A DNA stretch of 37,027 nucleotides, from assembly GCA_937926105.1 (NCBI GenBank), contig CALANS010000038.1, forward strand, positions 1-37,027, written 5' to 3'. This document shows positions 23,372-30,470 of this stretch, piece by piece. Below the pieces are notes generated by a model, which ran no database searches, had not been told where the DNA came from, and was given only the letters and a program-made list of their open reading frames with translations. Both the position numbers and the translations under genes were made by a program. Source of the stretch: an uncultured Actinomycetes bacterium (GTDB taxonomy: Bacteria; Actinomycetota; Actinomycetes; Mycobacteriales; Nakamurellaceae). The number at the start of each line of letters is the position of its first letter. The first letter of the stretch is position 1.

Positions 23372-24517
23372 ATGAAAACAGTCGTCATCGGCGGGGGGAT
23401 CGCTGGGCTCACGACGGCGGTGGCGCTGCAACGCGCCGGTCACGAGGTGACCGTGCTCGAGCAGGCCGATCGATTCCGGGAGATCGGATCCGGGCTGTCC
23501 CTGTGGCCCAACGCGCTGCGCGCGTTGCAGGCGATCGGCCTGCGGGAACAGGTTCTCAGGCTGTCCCGTACCGCGCAAGCGTCCGCGATTCGAGACAGCA
23601 CCGGTCGCCCACTGTCGCGCGTGGACGTGCAGCAGGTCCAGCGCCGGTTCGGCTCGGTGGCGATGATCCACCGGGCCGACCTGCTCGAGGTGCTCCGGGC
23701 GGCGGCGGGCGCGTCGACGCTGCGCCCCGGTGTGCGGGTGCAGTGGGCACGTCCCGATGGCACCGTCGGGCACCGCCGGGGCACCATCCGCGCGGATCTG
23801 GTGGTCGCCGCCGACGGCATCAATAGCGTGGTTCGGGCGTCGATCTGGCCCCGGTTAGCTCGACCGCGCTACCTCGGATACACCGCCTACCGGATGCTGG
23901 CCGCCCCGACGGCCATCCAGGGTGAGGGCGAGTCGTGGGGGCGCGGGGAACGCTTCGGCTACGCGCCGCTGGCCGACGGGCGGGTGTACTGCTTCGCGGT
24001 GGTCAACGCACCACGCGGCGGCACCGGCCAGACCCTCGCCGAGCTCCGGCGGCGGTTCGGCAGCTGGCACGATCCGATTCCCGCATTGTTGCAGGCCGTT
24101 TCTGCCGATGCGGTGCTGCACCACGACCTGTACGAGCTGGCGCCGTTGCCCAGCTACGTCTCGGGCAGTCTCGCATTGGTGGGAGATGCCGCACATGCCA
24201 TGGCGCCCAACCTCGGTCAGGGCGCCGGACAGGCCATGGAGGACGCGGTGACGTTGGCCGCGGCGCTGAGCGCAGCGTCGTTACCGGACGCACTGGCCGC
24301 CTACGACAACGAACGTCGGCCGCGAACCCAGGCGATCGCCAGGCGATCTCGGCGGATCGGCGCCGTCGGGCAGTGGCGATCTCGGGCGGCCGTGGCGCTG
24401 CGCGACCGGATGGTGCGCGCGCTGCCGGACGGCGCCCTGATGCGATCGCTTGCGCCGGTTGTGTCATGGCAGGCGCCCACCATCGGAGTCGGTGGTGACG
24501 CCGCGGAGATTGGGTAG
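23372..24517 (+). CDS. FAD-dependent monooxygenase (group A, PHBH fold)
   Basis: A 381-residue flavoprotein. The dinucleotide-binding GGGIAGL is at 7-13 with E30 closing the first beta-alpha-beta unit. R101 lies in HRADL, the DG motif is at 148-149 (VAADGINS), and the GD motif is at 271-272 (LVGDAAHAMAPNLGQGAG), which contacts FAD ribose and marks class A monooxygenases. Such enzymes hydroxylate or epoxidise aromatic and polyketide-like substrates using NAD(P)H. The substrate is unknown. The ATG at 23372 is preferred to a TTG three bases earlier; GAAGGG lies upstream. It is the third gene of the SnoaL-LUD-monooxygenase set. Its 3' end is followed by a minus-strand membrane-protein remnant. 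Confidence 0.9.
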   Translation: MKTVVIGGGIAGLTTAVALQRAGHEVTVLEQADRFREIGSGLSLWPNALRALQAIGLREQVLRLSRTAQASAIRDSTGRPLSRVDVQQVQRRFGSVAMIHRADLLEVLRAAAGASTLRPGVRVQWARPDGTVGHRRGTIRADLVVAADGINSVVRASIWPRLARPRYLGYTAYRMLAAPTAIQGEGESWGRGERFGYAPLADGRVYCFAVVNAPRGGTGQTLAELRRRFGSWHDPIPALLQAVSADAVLHHDLYELAPLPSYVSGSLALVGDAAHAMAPNLGQGAGQAMEDAVTLAAALSAASLPDALAAYDNERRPRTQAIARRSRRIGAVGQWRSRAAVALRDRMVRALPDGALMRSLAPVVSWQAPTIGVGGDAAEIG

Positions 24518-24813
24518 AGCGCGCCGTCTGGTCGAAGCGCGGGGGAGCCGATGAGGCCGGTGATCGCGACTGCGGCGCCGCAGGCCGCGATCGCCCACCA
24601 GGCAGCGTGACGGCGTCGGGCAGTCGAACCGTGGCAGGTCGCCGGCCCGACGAGACTGGCGAAGCCCAGCACGGCGGCCGGCACCGCGGCCGAGAACGGT
24701 GCGCTGGAAAACAAGTGCGGGGCCATCAGCGGGTCGCGTCGCGTCCGTTCGATGATCACGAAGAGCGCCGCCGCCGTGAGCAGCGCTGGGTAGCGCCATG
24801 CCGGGAGGTTCAC
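24518..24813 (-). pseudogene. membrane-protein fragment, possible MFS transporter remnant
   Basis: A GTG at 24811-24813 overlaps the stop of the DoxX-like gene, and the frame reads hydrophobic helices such as ALLTAAALFVIIERTR. It then has the stretch RRDPLMAPHLFSSAPFSAAV, resembling the mid-loop of DHA2-type exporters (IERR..DPL..LRLF...F). After one more helix (about 70-92 residues in) the sequence loses family character and the frame runs about 200 bases into the antisense of the monooxygenase gene, stopping at 24301. A full exporter would be over 400 residues, so this looks like a truncated or decayed copy. I mark the part outside the neighbouring gene. It may instead be a short real membrane protein coupled to DoxX. 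Confidence 0.35.
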
Positions 24814-25181
24814 CAGCCGTACGGTCCGAATCTCGCCCAGGCCACGAACGCCGACACGACGAGCAGGGTGACGGTGACGGCGACGCCGGATCGCTCGTGG
24901 CGTCGCAGGTGCAGGCCCGCGGCCAGTGCCAGAAACAGCACGAGGCCGGCCGCGGCGAGCGGCGTCAGGACGCTTGCCCTGCCGGCTGCCGCCGGAGCGA
25001 TAAGCCCGACGGCGGCGGTCATTTCGGCCACCGCCGCGACGTGCACCGCCGACTGTGGAGTGTCAAGTACCCAGGGGTACTTGACCGCGAGGGCCGCCCT
25101 GGACCGCGTCACCTTCTCCAGCCCTGACGTGGCAAACAGCACGGCAAGAATCCACTGCAAGCTCCACAGCATCACGTTCAC
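24810..25181 (-). CDS. DoxX-like integral membrane protein
   Basis: A 123-residue protein with four predicted membrane helices of the DoxX-like type: a first helix LWSLQWILAVLFATSGLEKVT, whose G-K/E close is typical, then AEMTAAVGLIAPAA, ASVLTPLAAAGLVLFLALAAG and a last helix ending WARFGPYGW. The function of most DoxX-like proteins is unsettled; some link to quinones or to thiosulfate and oxidative stress. The frame is open further upstream, but I place the start at the GTG at 25179-25181, six bases after GAGG, which removes a polar tail foreign to the family. Divergent from the clpP pair. Confidence 0.8.
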   Translation of the reverse strand: MNVMLWSLQWILAVLFATSGLEKVTRSRAALAVKYPWVLDTPQSAVHVAAVAEMTAAVGLIAPAAAGRASVLTPLAAAGLVLFLALAAGLHLRRHERSGVAVTVTLLVVSAFVAWARFGPYGW

Positions 25182-25363
25182 CGGTGGCCTCGCAGCTGTC
25201 TCATCGTTCCTCCGCAGGGGGCTGTCCGCAGTCCGACGGCGATCCGACGGGTTGGGCAACGGAAATGTCAGGCAGGACTCCGGGTGATCGCGCCGCCGCG
25301 AGCGGATCTGCTGTGAGCAGCGCGGGCTGCCCGGCGCCGGGCCGGCGAGGCACGCTGGCAGGC

Positions 25364-25984
25364 ATGAGCGAAGCCATCAGACCACCCGGCTATCGGCTGG
25401 ACGAGGAGATCTACCGCCGCCTGTTCGAACACCGCACGCTGGTGCTCGGCGAGCCACTCGAGGATTGGAACAGCAATCGGCTGTGCAGCAGCCTCGTGCT
25501 GCTGGCCACCGAAGATCCCGTCGCCGACATCCGGCTGTTCATCAACTCTCCCGGCGGGTCCGTACCCGGCATGCTGGCCATCCGCGACTGCATGCGGGCA
25601 ATTCCGAACGACGTGGCGACGGTGAACCTCGGCATGGCCTACAGCGCCGGGCAGTTCCTGTTGAGCGCGGGCACCAGGGGCAAGCGCTACATGCTGCCGA
25701 ATGCGAAGGTACTGCTGCATCAGGGCTCGGCCGGCATCGGCGGCACCGCGATGGACATCGCCATCCAGGCCGACGATCTGCGCCGCACCCGGGACACCGT
25801 GCTGTCCCTGATCGCCGACGACACCGGCCAGGACATCACGACCGTGGAGCACGATTCGCAACGCGATCGCTGGTTTTCTGCCGAGGAGTCGCTGGCCTAT
25901 GGCTTCGTCGACGACATCGTGGATTCGGCCGAGCAGATTCTGCCCCGGCCGGCACGGACGATCGGATTGGGGATCCGGCCATGA
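25364..25984 (+). CDS. clpP: ClpP-family protease subunit, catalytic residues intact
   Basis: A 206-residue ClpP subunit. The triad is complete: S94 in GMAYSAGQ, H119 in LLHQGS, and D168 in QRDRW. The oligomer-forming INSPGGSVPGM and the YGFVDDIV close are typical. The serine site reads AYSAG rather than the common AASMG. ClpP forms a fourteen-subunit barrel that degrades proteins fed by ClpX, ClpA or ClpC; no chaperone gene is here. The start is the ATG at 25364, giving the standard length. Its TGA overlaps the ATG of the next clpP gene by four bases, so the two subunits are made in coupled amounts and probably form one mixed barrel. Because actinobacteria usually carry another main clpP1P2 pair, this may be an accessory pair. 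Confidence 0.9.
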   Translation: MSEAIRPPGYRLDEEIYRRLFEHRTLVLGEPLEDWNSNRLCSSLVLLATEDPVADIRLFINSPGGSVPGMLAIRDCMRAIPNDVATVNLGMAYSAGQFLLSAGTRGKRYMLPNAKVLLHQGSAGIGGTAMDIAIQADDLRRTRDTVLSLIADDTGQDITTVEHDSQRDRWFSAEESLAYGFVDDIVDSAEQILPRPARTIGLGIRP

Positions 25985-26574
25985 CGAGCTACCCCATCCC
26001 GTATGTCACCACGCGCACACCACAGGGCGAGCGCACCGTCGACGTCTACAGCCGGCTGCTCGCCGAGCGGGTGGTGTATCTGGGCACCCCCATCGATGAC
26101 GGCGTCGCGAACGCCGTCATCGCGCAGCTGATCCATCTGGAGTCCGAGAGCCCGGATCAGCCGATCAACCTCTACCTCAACTCGTCCGGCGGATCGATTC
26201 CGGCGACGCTGGCCATTTATGACGCGATGCAGTACATCCGCCCGCAGGTGGAGACGACCTGCGTCGGCGAGGCAGCCGCGACCGCGGCGGTGCTGCTCGC
26301 GGGTGGCGCTCCGGGCCGTCGTCAGATGCTGCCACACGCCCGGGTGGTGATCCACGCCCCGGCCGCGCGCGGCAACGGCGCGATCCCCGATCTGGTGCTG
26401 CAGGCCGACGAGGTGGAGCGAGTGCGCACCATGTTGGAGGAGATCCTGGCCTCGCACACCCACCGCACGCCAGCGCAGGTGCGCGACGACACCCAACGCG
26501 AGCTGATCCTCACCCCGCAGGCGGCACTCGAATACGGGGTGATCGATTCCATCCTGACGGCCCGACAGGCATGA
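25981..26574 (+). CDS. ClpP-like subunit lacking the catalytic serine
   Basis: A 197-residue ClpP homologue of normal length, with YSRLLAERVVYLG, LNSSGGSIPATLAIYD and YGVIDSIL as in active subunits. Two catalytic positions are changed: the nucleophile serine site is A100 (CVGEAAATAAV) and the acid is E174 (QRELI instead of ERDRF). H125 (VIHAP) is kept. One base would restore Ser (gcg to tcg). It is therefore predicted to be proteolytically inactive and to serve as a structural or regulatory ring partner of the coupled active ClpP, as in other bacteria and plastids with mixed ClpP/ClpR-like barrels. The ATGA overlap fixes the start. Confidence 0.87.
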   Translation: MTSYPIPYVTTRTPQGERTVDVYSRLLAERVVYLGTPIDDGVANAVIAQLIHLESESPDQPINLYLNSSGGSIPATLAIYDAMQYIRPQVETTCVGEAAATAAVLLAGGAPGRRQMLPHARVVIHAPAARGNGAIPDLVLQADEVERVRTMLEEILASHTHRTPAQVRDDTQRELILTPQAALEYGVIDSILTARQA

Positions 26575-26655
26575 CGCTCTCGACTGTGGGACCCTGGACA
26601 GGGTAGACGTTGCCGGTCCGTCATTGGGCCCGCAACCGCGGTCAGGAGGACGACG

Positions 26656-27075
26656 ATGACCGTTCGCCGAATCAAGAACACCTTCCTGTGGGTGCTGAAA
26701 AACACTCTCAACCGCGTGACCGTCCGGGTCGCCCGATGGGGCCGGGGCCCCTTCGCGCTGATTCGCCACACCGGCCGGCGCACCGGACGCAGGTACGAGA
26801 CCCCGGTGATCCTGGCGCGGGTCCCCGACGGGTTCGTCGCCGAACTCACCTATGGGTCATCGGTCAACTGGTACCGCAATATCGTCGCCGCTGGTGGATG
26901 TGTCGTGCTGTACCGACGCAGGGAGTACATCGTCGATCGCATCGAGGAGTGCAGTGTTGCCGACGGTCTGCGCGCCTACGGCAATCCGCGCGCGCTGGTG
27001 CTGCGTGCGTTGTATCGTCACGAGTTCCGACGTCTACACGTCGCCGAGGGCAGCCGCCCGTGGCGGCGGGGATGA
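26656..27075 (+). CDS. F420-family nitroreductase-like protein (Ddn/DUF385)
   Basis: A 139-residue protein of the deazaflavin-dependent nitroreductase family. The segment ALIRHTGRRTGRRYETPV is the family's conserved opening strand, followed by a split beta barrel with FVAELTYGSSVNWYRNI and the GGCVVLYRR strand. Members bind coenzyme F420 and reduce quinones or nitro compounds, or lack known activity. A good ribosome site AGGAGG lies nine bases before the ATG. It follows the clpP pair by 81 bases and may have its own promoter. No F420 biosynthesis gene is in view. Confidence 0.88.
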   Translation: MTVRRIKNTFLWVLKNTLNRVTVRVARWGRGPFALIRHTGRRTGRRYETPVILARVPDGFVAELTYGSSVNWYRNIVAAGGCVVLYRRREYIVDRIEECSVADGLRAYGNPRALVLRALYRHEFRRLHVAEGSRPWRRG

Positions 27076-27126
27076 TGCGCCGGTCCGGTAATCGCGCGGG
27101 CCGGCGCCATGGCTCGGATCAGCGGG

Positions 27127-27672
27127 CTATTCCTCGATCGTCAGGGTGGTGGTCACCGGCGTCGGGTTCCGGGTGAGGTCCAGCACCGGGCAGTGCCGGT
27201 CCACAACCTCCTGCAGTCGCCGATAGTCCGCCGGGTCGTCCGGACCGGTGACCCGTACCTGCACGCGGACCGCGGTGAACCCGGGCCGCACCTCGTCGTC
27301 CAGCGCGAAGAATCCCCGCACATCGAGGTCTCCCTCGGCCGATGCGCTGATCGCGTCCAGTGTCAGCCCCAGTCGGTCGGCGAAGAATCGGTAGGTGACG
27401 ATCTGGCAGGACAGCAGCGACGCGAGATAGTACTCGACAGGGTTCGGGGCGTCGCCGGTGCCGCCCAGCGATGGTGGCTCGTCGACCTCGATCCGATAGC
27501 TGCCGAGCGTCACGGTGCTGGCCACGGCGCCGTGCGCGTCGGCCTCGGCGCGGAAGACCGCCCGAGCCTGTTCCGGTGCGGCGGTGACGGCAGCCGCGGT
27601 TGTCTCCACGATGCGGGTCAGCGCGGTGCCGGCGGCGGGCGCCTCGGCATGGTGTTCGAGTGTGGTTGTCAT
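27127..27672 (-). CDS. OsmC-family protein, second riboswitch-controlled copy
   Basis: A 181-residue OsmC/Ohr superfamily protein. The two conserved cysteines are C89 (NPVEYYLASLLSC) and C161 (RHCPVLDL), with LDVRGFF between them, in the same order as the OsmC protein at 7746-8252; the two share layout but are clearly diverged. An N-terminal helical extension of about 50 residues is longer than in that copy. AAGGAG lies eight bases before the ATG. A leader of about 250 bases with a poly-Cys ORF and a SAM-IV-type aptamer lies upstream. The role is probably organic peroxide reduction or a related thiol reaction tied to sulfur supply. It stands alone, without the symporter found in the other locus. 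Confidence 0.88.
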   Translation of the reverse strand: MTTTLEHHAEAPAAGTALTRIVETTAAAVTAAPEQARAVFRAEADAHGAVASTVTLGSYRIEVDEPPSLGGTGDAPNPVEYYLASLLSCQIVTYRFFADRLGLTLDAISASAEGDLDVRGFFALDDEVRPGFTAVRVQVRVTGPDDPADYRRLQEVVDRHCPVLDLTRNPTPVTTTLTIEE

Positions 27673-27839
27673 GAGATGACTCCTTGCAGAAGAAACGGGA
27701 ATGGGAGATTGTCGGGCATGCCACGCTGGCAGTGCAGCGGTACGAGCGGGCGCGCGGCTGCCGTCGGCAGCGGCGAAAGCGGTGACGGAGTAGTGCGGAC
27801 CGGAACGACGTGCCGACGGGACGTTGCCGGATCAGCGTG
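27673..27839 (-). other. leader between poly-Cys ORF and second OsmC gene
   Basis: About 170 bases of transcript with no other gene. It contains a perfect 6-bp hairpin GCTGCC/GGCAGC (27757-27771, three-base loop) without a T-run, and ends in the AAGGAG ribosome site of the OsmC gene. Possibly the attenuator part of the expression platform. Confidence 0.35.
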
Positions 27840-27872
27840 CTAGCAACAACACTCGGACATGGGCCCTCGCAT
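27840..27872 (-). CDS. putative 10-residue leader peptide ending in three Cys
   Basis: A short ORF in the second riboswitch leader encodes MRGPMSECCC and then TAG. GGAGG (27883-27887) lies ten bases before the ATG; an internal ATG would give MSECCC. The ribosome site and start codon lie in the arm and loop of a 7-bp hairpin (27862-27884), so ribosome entry and folding compete. Three consecutive Cys codons just before a stop are the classic design of a cysteine attenuator, as reported for mycobacterial poly-Cys leader ORFs. The matching position at the other OsmC locus strengthens the call. Confidence 0.55.
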   Translation of the reverse strand: MRGPMSECCC

Positions 27873-27884
27873 TCGGTGAGGGCC
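27862..27884 (-). promoter_or_regulatory. hairpin over the leader ORF start
   Basis: GGCCCTC/GAGGGCC forms a perfect 7-bp stem with a nine-base loop. One arm overlaps the last bases of the GGAGG ribosome site of the poly-Cys ORF and the loop contains its ATG, so translation of the ORF would be affected by this fold. Confidence 0.4.
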
Positions 27885-27926
27885 TCCGTGGCAGGGCCCG
27901 CGCTTGCGGGTACCTCATGGCACCCG

Positions 27927-28009
27927 CCAGGTCTTCACCCGGAGCACCCCACCGCGAGTGGAGGGTTGCCGTCCAGCGAGCCGGGGCTTGGAGCTGGAAC
28001 TCGTGACCT
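27927..28009 (-). promoter_or_regulatory. second SAM-IV-type S-adenosylmethionine riboswitch (aptamer)
   Basis: Minus-strand element with the same core as the one near 8.57 kb: GGTC...GACC outer stem, CCAGC...GCTGG around AAGCCCCGGCT, GACGGCAACCCTCC, CGCGGTGGGG and GTGCTCCGGGTGAAGACC. The apical parts differ from the first copy while pairing is kept, as expected for a functional RNA. Transcription would run on to the poly-Cys ORF and the OsmC gene. A weak -10 (TAGCCT, 28016-28021) lies just upstream, but no good -35 is visible. Confidence 0.88.
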
Positions 28010-28059
28010 ACTGCCAGGCTAGCAGACTGCGCGACCCCGTTCGTCGCCCGGCGGGCCGG

Positions 28060-29958
28060 TCAGGTGGCGCGCAGCGGGAGCGTCAGCTTGCGCGGACCGG
28101 TGGGATCCAGAGTGATGGGGATGCCCCAGTCCTGTTGGTACAGGTGGCAGGCCGCGAATTCGGGAACCTCGCCGGTCTCCGGGTCGCCGTCACAGGCAGC
28201 GGCCTGCACGCTGATGTGCAGCACGCCCCGTGCCGCCGGTGCCAGGGTCAGGGTGCGTGAGAGTCCGGTGCCGGGACCGGCGCCGGACTCCAGCAGCGTA
28301 GCCGGGGAGGCGCTCACCTCCAGCCGGGTGGGGTCGCCATAGCGGTCGTCCAGCTTTTGCCCGGCCGGTGGCACGAAGTCGACCCGCAGCAGCACGTCGC
28401 CGGGGGCCAGCACGCTGGGCGGGCGCGCGGTGTGCTGAGCCTCGCCGCGGACATGCTGGGCGGCAACGGGAATCGTCGCCCGCACCAGTCGATGGGCGGC
28501 CGACTCTACGACCACCAGCACCGGCCCGTCGGGGCCAGGCTCCACCACGGCTGCGCTCGGCTCCGCCAGGCCTGTTGCGAGCGTGGACATCTCGCCCGTC
28601 GCCGGGTCAAACCGGCGCACCGCACCGTTGTACGTATCGCACACCGCGACCGACCCGTCGGGCAGCTCGGTGACGCCGAGCGGATGCTGCATCAGCGCCC
28701 TGGACGCCGGTCCGTCCACGTGACCGAAGTCGAACAGCCCGGTCCCGACATCGGTGTGCACCCGATAGCCTGCGCCGAAACCCGTGGCGTCGCTGGTGGT
28801 CAGGGTCAGGTGTCGCAGCGCCGACGTCTCGGCGTCGGCAATCCACAGCCGCGATCCGTCAGCCGATGCCGCCAGCCCGGAGGGCTGCGCGAACCAGGCA
28901 TCCGCGGCTTCCCCGTCCCGCAGCCCCTCCGCGCTGGTGCCAGCGAGTACCGAGACGGTCCCCGCTCCGGCGTCGCTGGCGGTGCCCGGGTCGAACCGCC
29001 ACAGCTGGTGCGTACCGGCCATCGCGACCACCACGGCGTCGTCGAACCACGCCAGGTCCCACGGCGAGGATAGCGACTGCGTCAGCGCGGCACCGGACCC
29101 GCCTCGTTCGCGCAGCTGCCGCCCGGTCCCGGCGACCGTCGTCACCGCTCCGTCCGCCAGCCGGATGCCGCGCAGCGCATGGTTGACCGTGTCGGCGACC
29201 AGTACCTCGTACCCCACCCGGGCGGCGACCGCCGCCGGCAATGCCAGCACGCCCTGGGGCTCCGAGAAGGACGCTGCCCCGCCGGCACCGTCCGCGAATC
29301 CCCTTTCCCCGGAACCAATCCGCCGTCGCTCGGTGACGAGGTCGGCGGCCAGCTCCACGATCTGATGGTGTGCGGTATCGCTGACCAACAGCGAGCCGGA
29401 CGGCAGCCGAACCACCTTGCCGGGAAAGCGCAGTGCCGACGCGGGGGGTGGCGGCGGTACATACGGCCCGTCGCCGCGGCGCAGCGTGCCGCGCCGCTCG
29501 TGCTCGGCCACCAATTCGGACAGCAGCACCTGCAGCCCGTGCGCGTGGCCCTCTCCGGATAGCTGCGCGACGATATAGCCCTCCGGGTCTATCAGCACCA
29601 GCGTCGGCCAGGCCCGCGCCGCGTACGCCTTCCACGTCACCAGATCTGGGTCGTCCAGCACCGGATGGTGCACGCCGTACCGCTCGACCGCGGCGAGCAG
29701 CGCGTCCGGATCGGCCTCGTGGGCGAACTTGGGGGAGTGCACCCCGACGATCACCAGCACATCGGCGAAGCGGCTCTCCAACTCGCGCAACTCGTCCAGC
29801 ACGTGCAGGCAGTTGACGCAGCAGAACGTCCAGAAATCCAGGAGCACGAACGTCCCGCGCAACTCGGCCAGCGATACCGGCTTGCCTGCGGTGTTCAGCC
29901 AGCCCCGACCGGTCAGCGGTGCGGCATGGATGCGGGCGTCGGCGCGGGTCTCGGGCAC
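28060..29958 (-). CDS. thioredoxin-like / NHL-repeat protein (NHLRC2-like)
   Basis: A 632-residue cytoplasmic protein. Residues 1-165 are a thioredoxin-like (TlpA/AhpC type) domain with the redox pair C47 and C50 in WTFCCVNC and cis-Pro in AWPTLVLID. After a proline-rich spacer (about 180-190), a beta propeller of NHL repeats spans about 195-500, with repeating units such as PSGSLLVSDTAHHQIVEL, YEVLVADTVNHALRGI and PDGSVAVCDTYNGAVRRF. A beta-sandwich C-terminus ends the protein. The whole layout matches NHLRC2, a protein conserved from bacteria to animals with a poorly defined redox role. GTG start chosen at the head of the thioredoxin domain; no strong ribosome site. It begins 23 bases after the MarR gene, so it is likely the third gene of that operon. 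Confidence 0.88.
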   Translation of the reverse strand: MPETRADARIHAAPLTGRGWLNTAGKPVSLAELRGTFVLLDFWTFCCVNCLHVLDELRELESRFADVLVIVGVHSPKFAHEADPDALLAAVERYGVHHPVLDDPDLVTWKAYAARAWPTLVLIDPEGYIVAQLSGEGHAHGLQVLLSELVAEHERRGTLRRGDGPYVPPPPPASALRFPGKVVRLPSGSLLVSDTAHHQIVELAADLVTERRRIGSGERGFADGAGGAASFSEPQGVLALPAAVAARVGYEVLVADTVNHALRGIRLADGAVTTVAGTGRQLRERGGSGAALTQSLSSPWDLAWFDDAVVVAMAGTHQLWRFDPGTASDAGAGTVSVLAGTSAEGLRDGEAADAWFAQPSGLAASADGSRLWIADAETSALRHLTLTTSDATGFGAGYRVHTDVGTGLFDFGHVDGPASRALMQHPLGVTELPDGSVAVCDTYNGAVRRFDPATGEMSTLATGLAEPSAAVVEPGPDGPVLVVVESAAHRLVRATIPVAAQHVRGEAQHTARPPSVLAPGDVLLRVDFVPPAGQKLDDRYGDPTRLEVSASPATLLESGAGPGTGLSRTLTLAPAARGVLHISVQAAACDGDPETGEVPEFAACHLYQQDWGIPITLDPTGPRKLTLPLRAT

Positions 29959-29981
29959 GCCATCACGATAGGCGGAGCGCT

Positions 29982-30470
29982 CTACAACTCGTCGTTGAGC
30001 CGGCTGAGCAGGCTGGTCAGTTGCTGGATGTCGGCCACATCCCAGCCGTCCAGGAACTCTCGCAGCTTCTGCCGCTGGCTGTCGCGCACCGCATCGACCC
30101 GGGCGGTCGCGTCCGTCGTCGCCGCCAGGTAGCACGCCCGGCCGTCCGTCGGATCGGGACGCCGCTCCACCAGGTCGAGGTCGGCCAGCTGCTTGACGAT
30201 CCGGCTGATCGTGCTCTTGTCGGTGTACAGCATCGCGGCGAGCGAGCCGGCGTGCTGCGGGCCGCACCGCACCAGGGTGGCCAGCACGTTGTAGCCGGCG
30301 GGGGACAGGTCCGGATGGACCCGGATCGACTGGTCCCGGACACGCGCCCGGGCCTGGGAGAACAGCAGCCCGAACTGCTGCTCCAGTGCCTCCACGGCGG
30401 GCCTGCGGTCGATGGGTGCTGCCGTCACAGTCCGCATGGTAGGACGCGCGGCTGTCAGGGTGTTGGTCAT
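29982..30470 (-). CDS. MarR-family transcriptional regulator
   Basis: A 162-residue winged-helix repressor. The DNA-binding core reads LSPAGYNVLATLV, then LAAMLYTDKSTISRIVKQLADLDLVERRPDPTDGRACYLAAT, an exact MarR pattern with the wing DPTDGR. The helical ends form the dimer interface. MarR proteins release DNA on binding phenolic or drug-like compounds or on thiol oxidation; this one has a single cysteine in the HTH region and one in the wing, so oxidation sensing is possible but unproven. Its ATG overlaps the stop of the exporter gene (ATGA). It probably binds the palindromes over the shared promoter at 32313-32358. Confidence 0.92.
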   Translation of the reverse strand: MTNTLTAARPTMRTVTAAPIDRRPAVEALEQQFGLLFSQARARVRDQSIRVHPDLSPAGYNVLATLVRCGPQHAGSLAAMLYTDKSTISRIVKQLADLDLVERRPDPTDGRACYLAATTDATARVDAVRDSQRQKLREFLDGWDVADIQQLTSLLSRLNDEL

